Assembly: GCF_021117275.1 (NCBI RefSeq)
Contig: NZ_CP088245.1
Span: 1,463,501 to 1,527,500 of the forward strand
Reading direction: 5' to 3'
DNA length: 64,000 bases
DNA from: Metabacillus sp. B2-18
Lineage (GTDB): Bacteria; Bacillota; Bacilli; Bacillales; Bacillaceae
Shown here piece by piece: positions 25,874 through 33,868 of this stretch. Below the pieces are notes generated by a model. The model worked only from the letters and a program-made list of their open reading frames with translations, was not told where the DNA came from and did no database searches. Both the position numbers and the translations under genes were made by a program. How positions within the stretch are numbered: position 1 is the stretch's first letter; each line of letters opens with the position of its first letter.

Positions 25874-26398
25874 ATGAATTTTGTTTATGGGTTTCTGTAT
25901 ATATTTGCTGCATGGAAGTGGGGAGATTGGAAAAATTGGAGAAAATATTATCCAACTATCTTATTTTTTATCATTGGTGACTTGTTATATCATTTTTTAT
26001 TTTATGATTATTTTCCATTATGGAAGTTTAATCCGATTCCTTTTGATGAAAAATTGGGAATTACAGGCACTCATATCTCTTTATTTATCATGTTTATCAA
26101 ATATCCATGTACAATTCTTTTGTATTTAGGGAATTTTCCTATTGAGCGCTTGAAACGCTTTATGTATATTGGGATTTGGATTTTAATTTATACAGCAAAT
26201 GAGCTTTTAACACATTCTTTTGGAGGAATAAATCATTATAATGGATGGAATGAATGGTGGTCGGTATTGTTCAATTGTGCTATGTTTTCTCTATTAGCAT
26301 TGCATCATTATCGTCCATTAATAACATGGATCCTTTCCTTTGTTTTTATTTTGTTTTTATGGACGGTTTTTGGTGTACCGTCATCAGTTTTTCGTTAA
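25874..26398 (+). CDS. CBO0543-family membrane protein
   Basis: A 174-residue membrane protein with about five helices. The WKWGDWKNWRKYYPTILFFI start and the later HYNGWNEWWSVLFN match the CBO0543 family of uncharacterised Firmicutes proteins. The frame extends to an ATG at 25826, but GGAGAAG lies 7 nt before the ATG at 25874 and gives the family's usual N-terminus. It ends at FGVPSSVFR, close to the usual family end (an FxVP motif). A coding-looking stretch follows in another frame and is discussed separately. Confidence 0.7.
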   Translation: MNFVYGFLYIFAAWKWGDWKNWRKYYPTILFFIIGDLLYHFLFYDYFPLWKFNPIPFDEKLGITGTHISLFIMFIKYPCTILLYLGNFPIERLKRFMYIGIWILIYTANELLTHSFGGINHYNGWNEWWSVLFNCAMFSLLALHHYRPLITWILSFVFILFLWTVFGVPSSVFR

Positions 26399-26522
26399 AA
26401 CAAGAAAATGGGTTCAGGATCTTTATTTCATTTTTAAAGAAACAAGATTTTTTGTTCCTCATCAGGATTATTATATACAAGAGGTAGTAGAAAAATATAG
26501 AGGAATTAGTTTACTTAATTAA
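26394..26522 (+). pseudogene. Coding-looking tail in another frame after the CBO0543 gene
   Basis: Directly behind the stop at 26398, a different frame reads about 43 residues with natural composition, such as KTRKWVQDLYFIFKETR and YYIQEVVEKYRG, to a stop at 26522. It has no well-placed start or ribosome binding site. It may be the end of a gene broken by a frameshift, or a small gene using a poor start. I do not recognise the sequence. Confidence 0.3.
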
Positions 26523-26605
26523 ATATTTTCTGATACTCATTCTTCTTAATTCTGTTACAATGTCATATACATAGTTTTTATCAGAATAGATTAGGAGAAT
26601 GATTC

Positions 26606-27580
26606 ATGCTTCAAACAGTTAATCGGCAGCTGGAAAAATGGATGCCAATCATCACGCCAATAAGCGTAATTATAGGGGTGATGCTGGCTGAAAATCTTTT
26701 ACCCCTTACATTTTTAATTCCGTGGCTATTTGCGTTTATGACTTTTTCAGGTAGCCTTAACTCCACTTTTACTTCTTTAACAGGAGCATTAAAAAAGCCA
26801 CTGCCTTTATTCATTATCTTACTGCTGTTGCATATTGTTATGCCGCTTCTTGCTTGGACAATAGGACACGCATTTTTTGTAAATGATCATTTAACAATGA
26901 CAGGATTAGTGCTAGCTAGCGTTATTCCAACAGGGATTACAAGTTTTATTTGGGTAACAATCTATAAGGGGAGTATAGGCTTAGCATTATCTATTATCTT
27001 GTTTGACACAATATTGTCGCCGTTTCTTGTTCCGTTTACTTTATCTTTTCTAGTTGGTCAAAAAATTCAAATAAATACAATGGATATTATGTATGGGTTG
27101 TTATTTATGGTTGTTATTCCGTCTATTTTAGGAATGTTTACAAATTTTGTGACAAAAGGGAAAAGTGTTAAAGCAGGGAAAAATCTTGCGCCGTTTTCAA
27201 AACTTGCTCTTGCTTGCGTTGTTATGATGAATGGAGCTGTTATTTCTCCCTATCTAAAGCAGTTCAGTTTAAAATTGGTTATGATTGCTATTGTTGTTTT
27301 TACACTTGCTTCTTTTGGATATTTCTTAGCATGGATGCTGTCAATTCTGTTAAAAAGAGACCGCGAAACAAAAGTAGTCATGATGTTTACCGGTGGAATG
27401 CGGAATATAAGTGCAGGAGCTGTAATTGCGGTTCAATATTTTCCTCCGGCTGTAGCTGTACCTGTAGTTTTGGGAATGTTGTTTCAGCAAGTGCTTGCAT
27501 CAATCTTTGGTCTTATATTTAATCTTTTTGATCAGAAACAAAAACAACATTTTGAGGGTAATATCCCTGCTTCACAATAA
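26606..27580 (+). CDS. Bile acid:sodium symporter (BASS) family transporter
   Basis: A 324-residue membrane protein with nine or ten helices of the BASS superfamily, similar in length to B. subtilis YocS. Family-like features are the FMTFSGSLNSTF loop in helix 2, the VIPTGITSFIW crossover and GGMRNISAGAVIA. Members move organic anions with sodium, including bile acids, pantoate, pyruvate or thiazole and pyrimidine precursors. The gene ends 95 bp before a TPP riboswitch leader. That position invites, but does not prove, a vitamin-precursor role. GGAGAATG precedes the ATG. Confidence 0.85.
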   Translation: MLQTVNRQLEKWMPIITPISVIIGVMLAENLLPLTFLIPWLFAFMTFSGSLNSTFTSLTGALKKPLPLFIILLLLHIVMPLLAWTIGHAFFVNDHLTMTGLVLASVIPTGITSFIWVTIYKGSIGLALSIILFDTILSPFLVPFTLSFLVGQKIQINTMDIMYGLLFMVVIPSILGMFTNFVTKGKSVKAGKNLAPFSKLALACVVMMNGAVISPYLKQFSLKLVMIAIVVFTLASFGYFLAWMLSILLKRDRETKVVMMFTGGMRNISAGAVIAVQYFPPAVAVPVVLGMLFQQVLASIFGLIFNLFDQKQKQHFEGNIPASQ

Positions 27581-27675
27581 ATTATTCTCGTGTATTTTAA
27601 AAAGAAGATGTTGCCAAATATTTCTGAGTGTGTTAAAAATAATGTGAATTACTAATTTCATATACGATAGATTTT

Positions 27676-27763
27676 CACCACTAGGGGAGCTTTAAGCTGA
27701 GAGAGGCAGTGCGCCTTGACCCTTATTACCTGATCTAGATAATACTAGCGGAGGGAAGAGGTG
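27676..27763 (+). promoter_or_regulatory. TPP riboswitch (THI element) aptamer
   Basis: The aptamer has its hallmark segments in order: CACC closing arm at 27676, AGGGGAGC, GCTGAGAG, TTGACCC, ACCTGATCTAGATAATACT and GCGGAGGGAAG, closing with GGTG at 27760-27763. It precedes a strong terminator and a five-gene thiamine salvage operon. Binding of thiamine pyrophosphate should favour termination and switch the operon off. Confidence 0.97.
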
Positions 27764-27841
27764 TTTGAATAAATAGACTTTAACGAAATTTGGCTATAAT
27801 TAGTAGCAGTATAACTAATTTTTATACCATTATTCGATTCA

Positions 27842-27877
27842 AACCACTTCTTTTCTTAAAAAAGAAGTGGTTTTTTT
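27842..27877 (+). terminator. Riboswitch-controlled terminator
   Basis: A stem of at least 11 bp (AACCACTTCTT pairing with AAGAAGTGGTT) is followed by a run of seven T. It lies between the TPP aptamer and the ylmB start, the usual position for an attenuating terminator. Confidence 0.92.
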
Positions 27878-27912
27878 ATTTTACTGCATTTTTAAAAAAG
27901 GAGGGAAAAACA

Positions 27913-29205
27913 TTGTCTATTCCAATAGAACGGTTAATTAATATCGTTGATGAACGCAAGGAGGATTTGGTTTCCTTATTAAAAAGATTAATTGAATATA
28001 AAACACCTGCACCACCTGCTAGAAATACAAATGAAGCACAACAATTTATTGCAGAGTTTTTAGAAGAGAAAGGTTTTACCATTGATCTGTGGGATGTGTA
28101 TCCAAACGATCCTAATGTTGTTGGTGTGTTAAAAGGGAAGGAACCCGATCTATATAACAGCTTGATTATTAACGGTCATATAGATGTGGCCGAAGTTAGT
28201 GAGGATGAAAAATGGGATGTTGATCCGTTTATCCCTGTTGTGAAAGATGGTGTGATTATTGGGCGTGGTGCAGCTGATATGAAGGGTGGATTAGCTGGTG
28301 CATTATTTGCTATTCAGTTAATACACGAACATGGTATTACCCTTCCTGGTGATTTGATTTTACAATCTGTGATAGGTGAAGAAGTTGGGGAAGCTGGGAC
28401 TCTTGAATGTTGTAAAAAAGGATATAAAGCAGATTTTGCTGTTGTGGTGGATACAAGTGATTTACATATTCAAGGGCAAGGGGGCGTTATTACTGGTTGG
28501 ATCACTGTAAAGAGTGACAAAACGTATCATGACGCAACGAGAAGGCAAATGATACATGCCGGCGGAAAACTTTTTGCTGCCAGTGCTATCGAAAAAATGA
28601 CAAATATTATTCATGGATTACAAGACCTTGAAAGGCATTGGGCAATTTCGAAAAGCTATCCTGGATATCCTCCTGGTACAAATACAATAAATCCAGCAGT
28701 AATTGAAGGAGGAAGACATGCTGCATTTATTGCTGATGAATGCCGTTTATGGATTACTGTTCATTATTATCCAAATGAAACACATGAGCAAATTATAAAA
28801 GAAATTGAAGAGCATATTCTCCATGTTGCTCATGCAGATCCTTGGCTAAGAGAGAATCCTCCAACATTTGAATGGGGAGGAAAATCAATGATCGTTGATC
28901 GGGGCGAGATTTTTCCGTCATTAGAGATAGATCAAAATCATCCTGGGGTGAAAGGTTTAGCCTCAACCCATGAACAGCTTTTATCAACACAAGCTATGGT
29001 TGATGTTTCACCAACCGTAACCGACGGAGGATGGTTAGGAGACGCAGGAATTCCAACCGTCATATATGGACCTGGAAAATTACAACATGCACATGCAGTA
29101 AACGAACAACTATCCATTCAAGAACTTGTCGAGTACACAAAGGTCATTTTAGCTTTCATCTATAAATGGTGTCATTCAAAGAAGAGTGACCAAACTGTTG
29201 ATTAG
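27913..29205 (+). CDS. ylmB: Formylaminopyrimidine deformylase (YlmB type, M20/ArgE-DapE family)
   Basis: A 430-residue zinc hydrolase of the ArgE/DapE/M20 family. Metal-ligand motifs are NGHIDVAE (about residue 84), GRGAADMKGG, GEEVGEAGT and the C-terminal GPGKLQHAHAVNE. In B. subtilis and B. halodurans YlmB removes the formyl group from N-formyl aminopyrimidine during salvage of base-degraded thiamine, just before TenA. The frame opens at 27790 inside the leader, but GGAGGG is placed for the TTG at 27913. The TPP riboswitch and the tenA-thiZXY neighbours make the assignment strong. Confidence 0.9.
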   Translation: MSIPIERLINIVDERKEDLVSLLKRLIEYKTPAPPARNTNEAQQFIAEFLEEKGFTIDLWDVYPNDPNVVGVLKGKEPDLYNSLIINGHIDVAEVSEDEKWDVDPFIPVVKDGVIIGRGAADMKGGLAGALFAIQLIHEHGITLPGDLILQSVIGEEVGEAGTLECCKKGYKADFAVVVDTSDLHIQGQGGVITGWITVKSDKTYHDATRRQMIHAGGKLFAASAIEKMTNIIHGLQDLERHWAISKSYPGYPPGTNTINPAVIEGGRHAAFIADECRLWITVHYYPNETHEQIIKEIEEHILHVAHADPWLRENPPTFEWGGKSMIVDRGEIFPSLEIDQNHPGVKGLASTHEQLLSTQAMVDVSPTVTDGGWLGDAGIPTVIYGPGKLQHAHAVNEQLSIQELVEYTKVILAFIYKWCHSKKSDQTVD

Positions 29206-29243
29206 TTATTACACTTTAAATAATAGAAAGTAGGGGAAAATAA

Positions 29244-29918
29244 ATGAAATTTAGTCAAAGGCTGTACGAAAAGGTTCTACCGATCTGGGAAAGTAATCAT
29301 AATCATCCATTCGTTAAGGGAATGGGGAATGGAACTCTTGAAAAAGATAAATTTCGGTTTTACATGATACAGGATTATTTGTATTTGATTGAATATGCAA
29401 AAGTATTTGCCCTAGGTGCTGTGAAAGCTACAGATTTAAACACAATGGGTAAATTTGCAGCATTACTGAATTCTACTTTAAATGAAGAGATGGAGCTACA
29501 TCGACAATATGCCAAAAAATTCAAGATTACTGTAGATGAGCTTGAAGAAGCTAAACCTTCTCCAACAACTCTAGCCTATACTCACTACATGCTTCATGTT
29601 AGTCAAAATGGAACACTTGCCGAATTGGTATCTGCTTTACTTCCATGTATGTGGAGTTATTGGGAAATTGGTAAAGATTTAAAGAAAATAGATGGTGCAA
29701 GCGAACATGAATTTTATGGAGAATGGATTTCGATGTATTCATCTGATGAATTTGGTCAACTAGCTACATGGTGTATTGAGTTAATTGATGAACTCTCAGA
29801 TGGTAAACCAGAATCAGAATTAGTGAAATTAGAAGAAATCTTTCTAAATACAACTAGATTCGAGTACATGTTTTGGGAAATGGCCTACCACGAAATGATG
29901 TGGCCAACAAATGGATAA
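29244..29918 (+). CDS. tenA: Aminopyrimidine aminohydrolase (thiaminase II) TenA
   Basis: A 224-residue TenA that hydrolyses aminomethyl-HMP to HMP, the step after YlmB. The active-site cysteine is in LLPCMWSYWEIG (about residue 135) and the catalytic glutamate region is in TRFEYMFWEMAYHEMMW (about 205). FYMIQDYLYLIEYAK is the usual helix 2 and 3 signature. The length matches the family (about 225-236). It overlaps the following ATPase gene by 8 bp, so the operon is tightly coupled. Confidence 0.95.
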   Translation: MKFSQRLYEKVLPIWESNHNHPFVKGMGNGTLEKDKFRFYMIQDYLYLIEYAKVFALGAVKATDLNTMGKFAALLNSTLNEEMELHRQYAKKFKITVDELEEAKPSPTTLAYTHYMLHVSQNGTLAELVSALLPCMWSYWEIGKDLKKIDGASEHEFYGEWISMYSSDEFGQLATWCIELIDELSDGKPESELVKLEEIFLNTTRFEYMFWEMAYHEMMWPTNG

Positions 29919-30681
29919 ATCAATTCTTGAATTTAAAAATATAACCTTTCAATATAGGGAGCACCCTAGTGGAGAACCTATCTTGAAAAATATGAATCTA
30001 CATATTCGTGAAGGAGAATTTATAAGCATTATTGGACCAAGTGGTTCAGGAAAAAGTACATTATTTAAGCTAATAACAGGGTTGGAGCAGCCTTCAGAGG
30101 GAGAAATTTTCCTGAAGAATCAACTAGCCATAAATCGACTTGGGCAAGTAGGGTATATGCCTCAGCAGGATTTACTTTTGCCTTGGCGCACAATTATTGA
30201 AAATGCATTACTTCCATTAGAGATAAAAGGAGTAAAAAAACACCTGTCTCTTCAAAAGGTTAGTGAATTATTAGAAGAGTTTGGGTTGAAAGGTGTAGAG
30301 GATTGCTATCCTGGTGAATTATCTGGAGGAATGCGGCAGAGGGTCTCGTTTTTAAGAACAATATTAAGCGGGTCAAATATTCTCCTTCTGGATGAACCGT
30401 TTAGTGCTTTAGATGCTATCACTAGATTATCGTTACAGGAATGGCTACTCTCACAATGGCAAAAAAGAAAAGAAACAATTGTTTTCATAACTCATGATGT
30501 TAATGAGGCATTGTTTTTATCTGATCGTATTCTTCTATTTACAGAAACTCCTGTAACGACCTTGAAAGAAATTATAGTTCCACTAGAACGCCCTAGAATC
30601 TTAAAAGATTTAAACCGGCCAGAGGTAATCTCTTTAAAAGATGAGTTGCTTGAAGACTTACGAACGAGGATGAAAACATGA
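29911..30681 (+). CDS. thiZ: Thiamine-pyrimidine ABC transporter ATPase ThiZ
   Basis: A 256-residue ABC ATPase of the nitrate/taurine/sulfonate subfamily. It has Walker A GPSGSGKST (about residue 44), Q-loop MPQQDLLLPW, signature LSGGMRQR and Walker B ILLLDEPFSALD. It energises uptake of formylaminopyrimidine through ThiX with ThiY as binding protein. It overlaps both neighbours (8 bp with tenA, 4 bp with thiX), so the operon order is certain. Confidence 0.92.
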   Translation: MDKSILEFKNITFQYREHPSGEPILKNMNLHIREGEFISIIGPSGSGKSTLFKLITGLEQPSEGEIFLKNQLAINRLGQVGYMPQQDLLLPWRTIIENALLPLEIKGVKKHLSLQKVSELLEEFGLKGVEDCYPGELSGGMRQRVSFLRTILSGSNILLLDEPFSALDAITRLSLQEWLLSQWQKRKETIVFITHDVNEALFLSDRILLFTETPVTTLKEIIVPLERPRILKDLNRPEVISLKDELLEDLRTRMKT

Positions 30682-31430
30682 GTATTTTTAAAAAATATGG
30701 TGCATCCAGTACGTTAACTATTTTACTTCTCGTTGTTTGGGAAATTGGTGCAAGGCTTTTGAATATGGGATTCATTCTGCCAACACCAACTGATGTTGTT
30801 TTAAAGATATGGGAATTAAGAGTACCTTTGTTTTTAGAACACTTACCTGCTACATTTCTTATTATCTTGATTGGACTCTCCCTTTCTATTTTATTTGGGG
30901 TGGGGCTAGCTGTATGGATGAACATAAATAAAACAGTAGAAAAAACCTTCTATCCTCTTATGATATCGTCACAAACAATTCCAATTATCGCATTGGCACC
31001 GATTTTTGTTTTATGGTTCGGCTATACGATTTGGAGTAAAGTTGTTGTAACTGTGCTTATCACCTTTTTTCCAATAACAGTAAATACGTATGATGGCCTT
31101 CGTGCAACAACTAAGGAATATAAAGATCTTTTGCGAACCATGGGAGCAACAAAAAAAGACATTTTCTTTAAACTGCAAGTACCTGGAAGTGCATCTTATT
31201 TTTTCTCTGGATTGAAAGTGGCTGTAACGCTAAGCGTAATCGGTGCTGCAATTGGCGAATGGATCGGTGCTCAAGCTGGGTTGGGGTATTTTAGCAGAAG
31301 AATGATGACTCAGTTTGATGGAGCAGGGGTTTTTGCACCAATTATCATATTATCTGCAGTTGGTATATTATTATTTGTCATCGTAAGTTCATTAGAGAAA
31401 AAAACATTAAAATGGAGGAAAACAGAATGA
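30678..31430 (+). CDS. thiX: Thiamine-pyrimidine ABC transporter permease ThiX
   Basis: A 250-residue permease with six helices and the EAA-like loop YDGLRATTKEYKDLLRTMGA, typical of the SsuC/TauC permeases. It forms the channel for salvage of thiamine degradation products. Both the start and the end overlap their neighbours by ATGA junctions. Confidence 0.92.
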   Translation: MSIFKKYGASSTLTILLLVVWEIGARLLNMGFILPTPTDVVLKIWELRVPLFLEHLPATFLIILIGLSLSILFGVGLAVWMNINKTVEKTFYPLMISSQTIPIIALAPIFVLWFGYTIWSKVVVTVLITFFPITVNTYDGLRATTKEYKDLLRTMGATKKDIFFKLQVPGSASYFFSGLKVAVTLSVIGAAIGEWIGAQAGLGYFSRRMMTQFDGAGVFAPIIILSAVGILLFVIVSSLEKKTLKWRKTE

Positions 31431-32437
31431 AGAAGTTATTATTAATGTGCCTATGTTTAGTATTTGGATTAATTACAGCTTGTGGTACTAACAACAGCAC
31501 ATCAACAGAAGCAAATGAAGAAACGAAAGATCTAAAGGATGTTAGTATTATGCTTGATTGGTATCCTAATGCTGTACATAGCTTTTTATATATTGCAAAG
31601 GAAAAAGGATACTTTGAAGACGAAGGATTAAATGTTGATATTCAATTTCCTGCTAATCCAACAGATCCGATCAACTTGGCAGCTGCAGGGAAAATCACGC
31701 TTGGCATATCGTATCAACCAGATGTTATTATTGCTCGTGCCAATCAAGATGTTAAGATAAAATCAGTTGGTGCTATTGTCCGTTCACCATTAAACAGAGT
31801 TATTTTTATGGAAGAAAGTGACATTCAATCTCCAAAGGATTTTGAAGGAAAAACAGTCGGATTTCCTGGTATTCCGCTAAATGAATCATTAATTCAGTCT
31901 ATGGTTAAAGCTGATGGTGGAAACCCTGAAAATGTTGAAATGATAGATGTTGGCTTTGAATTAGGCTCTTCTATTGTTAGTGAAAAAGTAGATGCTGTTA
32001 TTGGGGCATATATAAACCATGAAGTACCTGTATTAGCTTATGAGGGACACAACACACGAAATATTAACCCGACAGAATATGGAGTTCCTAGTTATTATGA
32101 GTTAGTTGCAGTAACAAGTGATAAAACATGGGAAGAAGAACAAGAAAGTATTGCAGCCTTTTGGCGTGTTGCTACAAAAGGCTATGAATTTACAGCAGAA
32201 CATTCTGAAGAAGCTTTAGAAATTCTTCTAAATAATCAAGATGAAGCAAACTTTCCTTTAGTAAAAGAAGTGGAAACAGAAAGCTTAGAAATATTATTGC
32301 CACTGATGAAATCTGAGAATGGATTTGGAAGTCAGGACCAAGAGCAATGGGAAAGCACAATAAGCTGGATGAAGGAAGCAGGTTTAATTACTACAGAACC
32401 TGAGGCTGAAGATATATTTGTGAATATTAAAGAGTAA
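31427..32437 (+). CDS. thiY: Formylaminopyrimidine-binding lipoprotein ThiY
   Basis: A 336-residue solute-binding lipoprotein. The signal peptide ends in lipobox ITAC, followed by a serine/threonine-rich linker and an NMT1/THI5-like domain with LDWYPNAVHSFLYIAKEKGYF and GISYQPDVIIARA. ThiY of B. halodurans binds N-formyl aminopyrimidine. The frame opens at 31412, but the ATG at 31427 overlaps the thiX stop as ATGA and follows GGAGG. It is the last gene of the riboswitch operon. Confidence 0.93.
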   Translation: MKKLLLMCLCLVFGLITACGTNNSTSTEANEETKDLKDVSIMLDWYPNAVHSFLYIAKEKGYFEDEGLNVDIQFPANPTDPINLAAAGKITLGISYQPDVIIARANQDVKIKSVGAIVRSPLNRVIFMEESDIQSPKDFEGKTVGFPGIPLNESLIQSMVKADGGNPENVEMIDVGFELGSSIVSEKVDAVIGAYINHEVPVLAYEGHNTRNINPTEYGVPSYYELVAVTSDKTWEEEQESIAAFWRVATKGYEFTAEHSEEALEILLNNQDEANFPLVKEVETESLEILLPLMKSENGFGSQDQEQWESTISWMKEAGLITTEPEAEDIFVNIKE

Positions 32438-32447
32438 CTTTATAATG

Positions 32448-32482
32448 GCGTACTCCTTAGTTTATTGAGGAGTACGCTTTTA
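32448..32482 (+). terminator. Terminator of the thiamine salvage operon
   Basis: A perfect 10-bp stem GCGTACTCCT/AGGAGTACGC (32448-32457 with 32468-32477) is followed by TTTTA. Confidence 0.92.
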
Positions 32483-32560
32483 TAATATAGTGTTTTAAAC
32501 ACATCATAAGAGAGAATCCAAGAAAGCTGTTTTACCATAACCCCTAGTGTAACTGAAAAA

Positions 32561-32645
32561 GGACTTGGTGGGATTTGAACCCACAAGATGTACAACAATT
32601 TACGACAAAACTGTTGACTGCTCTAACCACTTGAGCTACAAGTCC
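32561..32645 (-). tRNA. tRNA-like element with aberrant anticodon arm
   Basis: This 85-nt element has a perfect 7-bp acceptor stem (GGACTTG with CAAGTCC), a normal D-arm (GCTC, GAGC) and a canonical T-arm (GTGGG-TTCAAAT-CCCAC). Between D- and T-arm there are 35 nt that cannot form a 5-bp stem with a 7-nt anticodon loop. Instead a 9-bp hairpin CAACAGTTT/AAATTGTTG closes a 6-nt loop TGTCGT. No CCA is encoded; the discriminator T is followed by a T-run. No anticodon can be assigned. It is either a pseudo-tRNA or a dedicated non-decoding RNA. Confidence 0.6.
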
Positions 32646-32698
32646 AATTATATTATGTTCATAATAATTCATTTTATAACACCAAATAAAATAAATAA

Positions 32699-32725
32699 AA
32701 AAGAGATGTGGGATTCACATCTCTT
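32699..32725 (-). terminator. Terminator of the SurA-like lipoprotein gene
   Basis: Arms of 10 bp (AAGAGATGTG with CACATCTCTT) and a 5-nt loop lie just after the stop codon, followed on the minus strand by six T. Confidence 0.9.
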
Positions 32726-32730
32726 AGCAA

Positions 32731-33483
32731 TTAAATTTTTAATTCAACGTCAGCTGCTTTACGAAGTTCTTCCACTTTTGTAGCTACTTTTTCTTGTGTT
32801 TTTTGTTGTGCAAGATTCGCTTTTAAAGTATCTTTTACATCCTCGAATTTTGGAGTTTCCTCAGATTCACCAGCTGAACTTACCATTGAATCATAATATT
32901 CTTTTATTTCTTCATCTTTTACTTCTTCTACCTTCAAATCATTTTTAACAAATTGATCATATTTTACCGTATCTTCAATTTGTTCTTTTAGCTTGTCCAA
33001 GGTTAAGTTATTCGTTTTTAACGCTTCCTCAAATTCTTCTTCGGTTTTATAGCTAGCTTTTAAAGTTTCTAACTGTTTGTTAATTTCTTCTTCTGAAGCT
33101 TCATAGCCTTTTTTGTCGATTTCTTGTAATAATAATGTTTGTCCAACAAGACTTTCAAGCGTATAGTCTTTAATTTGCTTTGCCATATCATCTGTTGTTA
33201 AGTCTTGTCCTAATTGTGAAAATTGCATTTGAGAAATACTTAAGGCGTCATTATATTGATTTCCTTTGATTTCCTCACCATTTACAATAGCAACAACTTT
33301 TCCTTCTTCCACTTTTTGAGCTTCAAGCTTTTTTTGCATTTCCTCAGCATCTACATCAGCTGTTTCTTCTGTTGCTTTTTCAGATGTGTTAGTTTCTTCA
33401 CTAGCTTTTTCCTCATCGTTATTACACGCTACAAGAGAGAGTGAAAGCAACCCGATTAAAACCGTTAATAAATATTTTTTCAT
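32731..33483 (-). CDS. SurA N-terminal-domain lipoprotein (PrsA-like chaperone)
   Basis: A 250-residue lipoprotein. The signal peptide ends in lipobox SLVAC followed by an acidic, threonine-rich linker. Residues from about 65 form a SurA-N/trigger-factor-type helical chaperone domain (VAIVNGEEIKGNQYNDAL). A rotamase (parvulin) domain as in full PrsA is not visible, so it may be a chaperone without isomerase activity. The frame extends to 33549, but GAAAGGGG is placed for the ATG at 33483, which starts the signal peptide. It probably acts on the outer face of the membrane in folding of secreted proteins. Confidence 0.82.
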   Translation of the reverse strand: MKKYLLTVLIGLLSLSLVACNNDEEKASEETNTSEKATEETADVDAEEMQKKLEAQKVEEGKVVAIVNGEEIKGNQYNDALSISQMQFSQLGQDLTTDDMAKQIKDYTLESLVGQTLLLQEIDKKGYEASEEEINKQLETLKASYKTEEEFEEALKTNNLTLDKLKEQIEDTVKYDQFVKNDLKVEEVKDEEIKEYYDSMVSSAGESEETPKFEDVKDTLKANLAQQKTQEKVATKVEELRKAADVELKI

Positions 33484-33730
33484 TTTGTATACCCCTTTCG
33501 TCCCTATAGAAGGACATATCTTATGTACATAATTGGAATTGTATAACAACTAAAGGAAAAATAAAAGGTTTACATATAAACCATACAGATTTTCAAAGAA
33601 AGTTTACACATTTAGGCTGATGGGTGAATATCATAAAAATTTCGAATAATAACTCAAAACAAATCCTTAAATAAACGGATAAGAAGCGTTAAAGTCGTCT
33701 GAGAAGCTTTTAAGAGTAATTACCTATTGA

Positions 33731-33814
33731 TGGTAACGCTTACACTAACTAATTGGAAGAAATACTCACAACATTTCTCTAAGACCTTGATTATGAAAAT
33801 CATCATGTTAGTAT
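33731..33814 (+). promoter_or_regulatory. Proline operon control region: cre-like site and extended -10 promoter
   Basis: TGGTAACGCTTACA (33731-33744) matches the CcpA consensus at 12 of 14 positions. Downstream, TTGATT (33787) and TAGTAT (33809), with a TG two bases before, form an extended -10 promoter with a 16-bp spacer. The whole 385-bp gap was searched for a T-box (GGTGG/ACCGCG type signals) and none was seen. Confidence 0.4.
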
Positions 33815-33868
33815 TAAATCGTGAGTTAAAAATACGAACAAAAATACGAACGATATTGGAGAGATGAG

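Noticed and set aside
27790-27912. Upstream extension of the YlmB frame through the riboswitch terminator
   Set aside because: It would translate the terminator hairpin; GGAGGG and the TTG at 27913 give the family's N-terminus.
32565-32783. Open frame beginning MVGFEPTRC across the tRNA-like element
   Set aside because: This is the usual false antisense translation of tRNA sequence and has no ribosome binding site.
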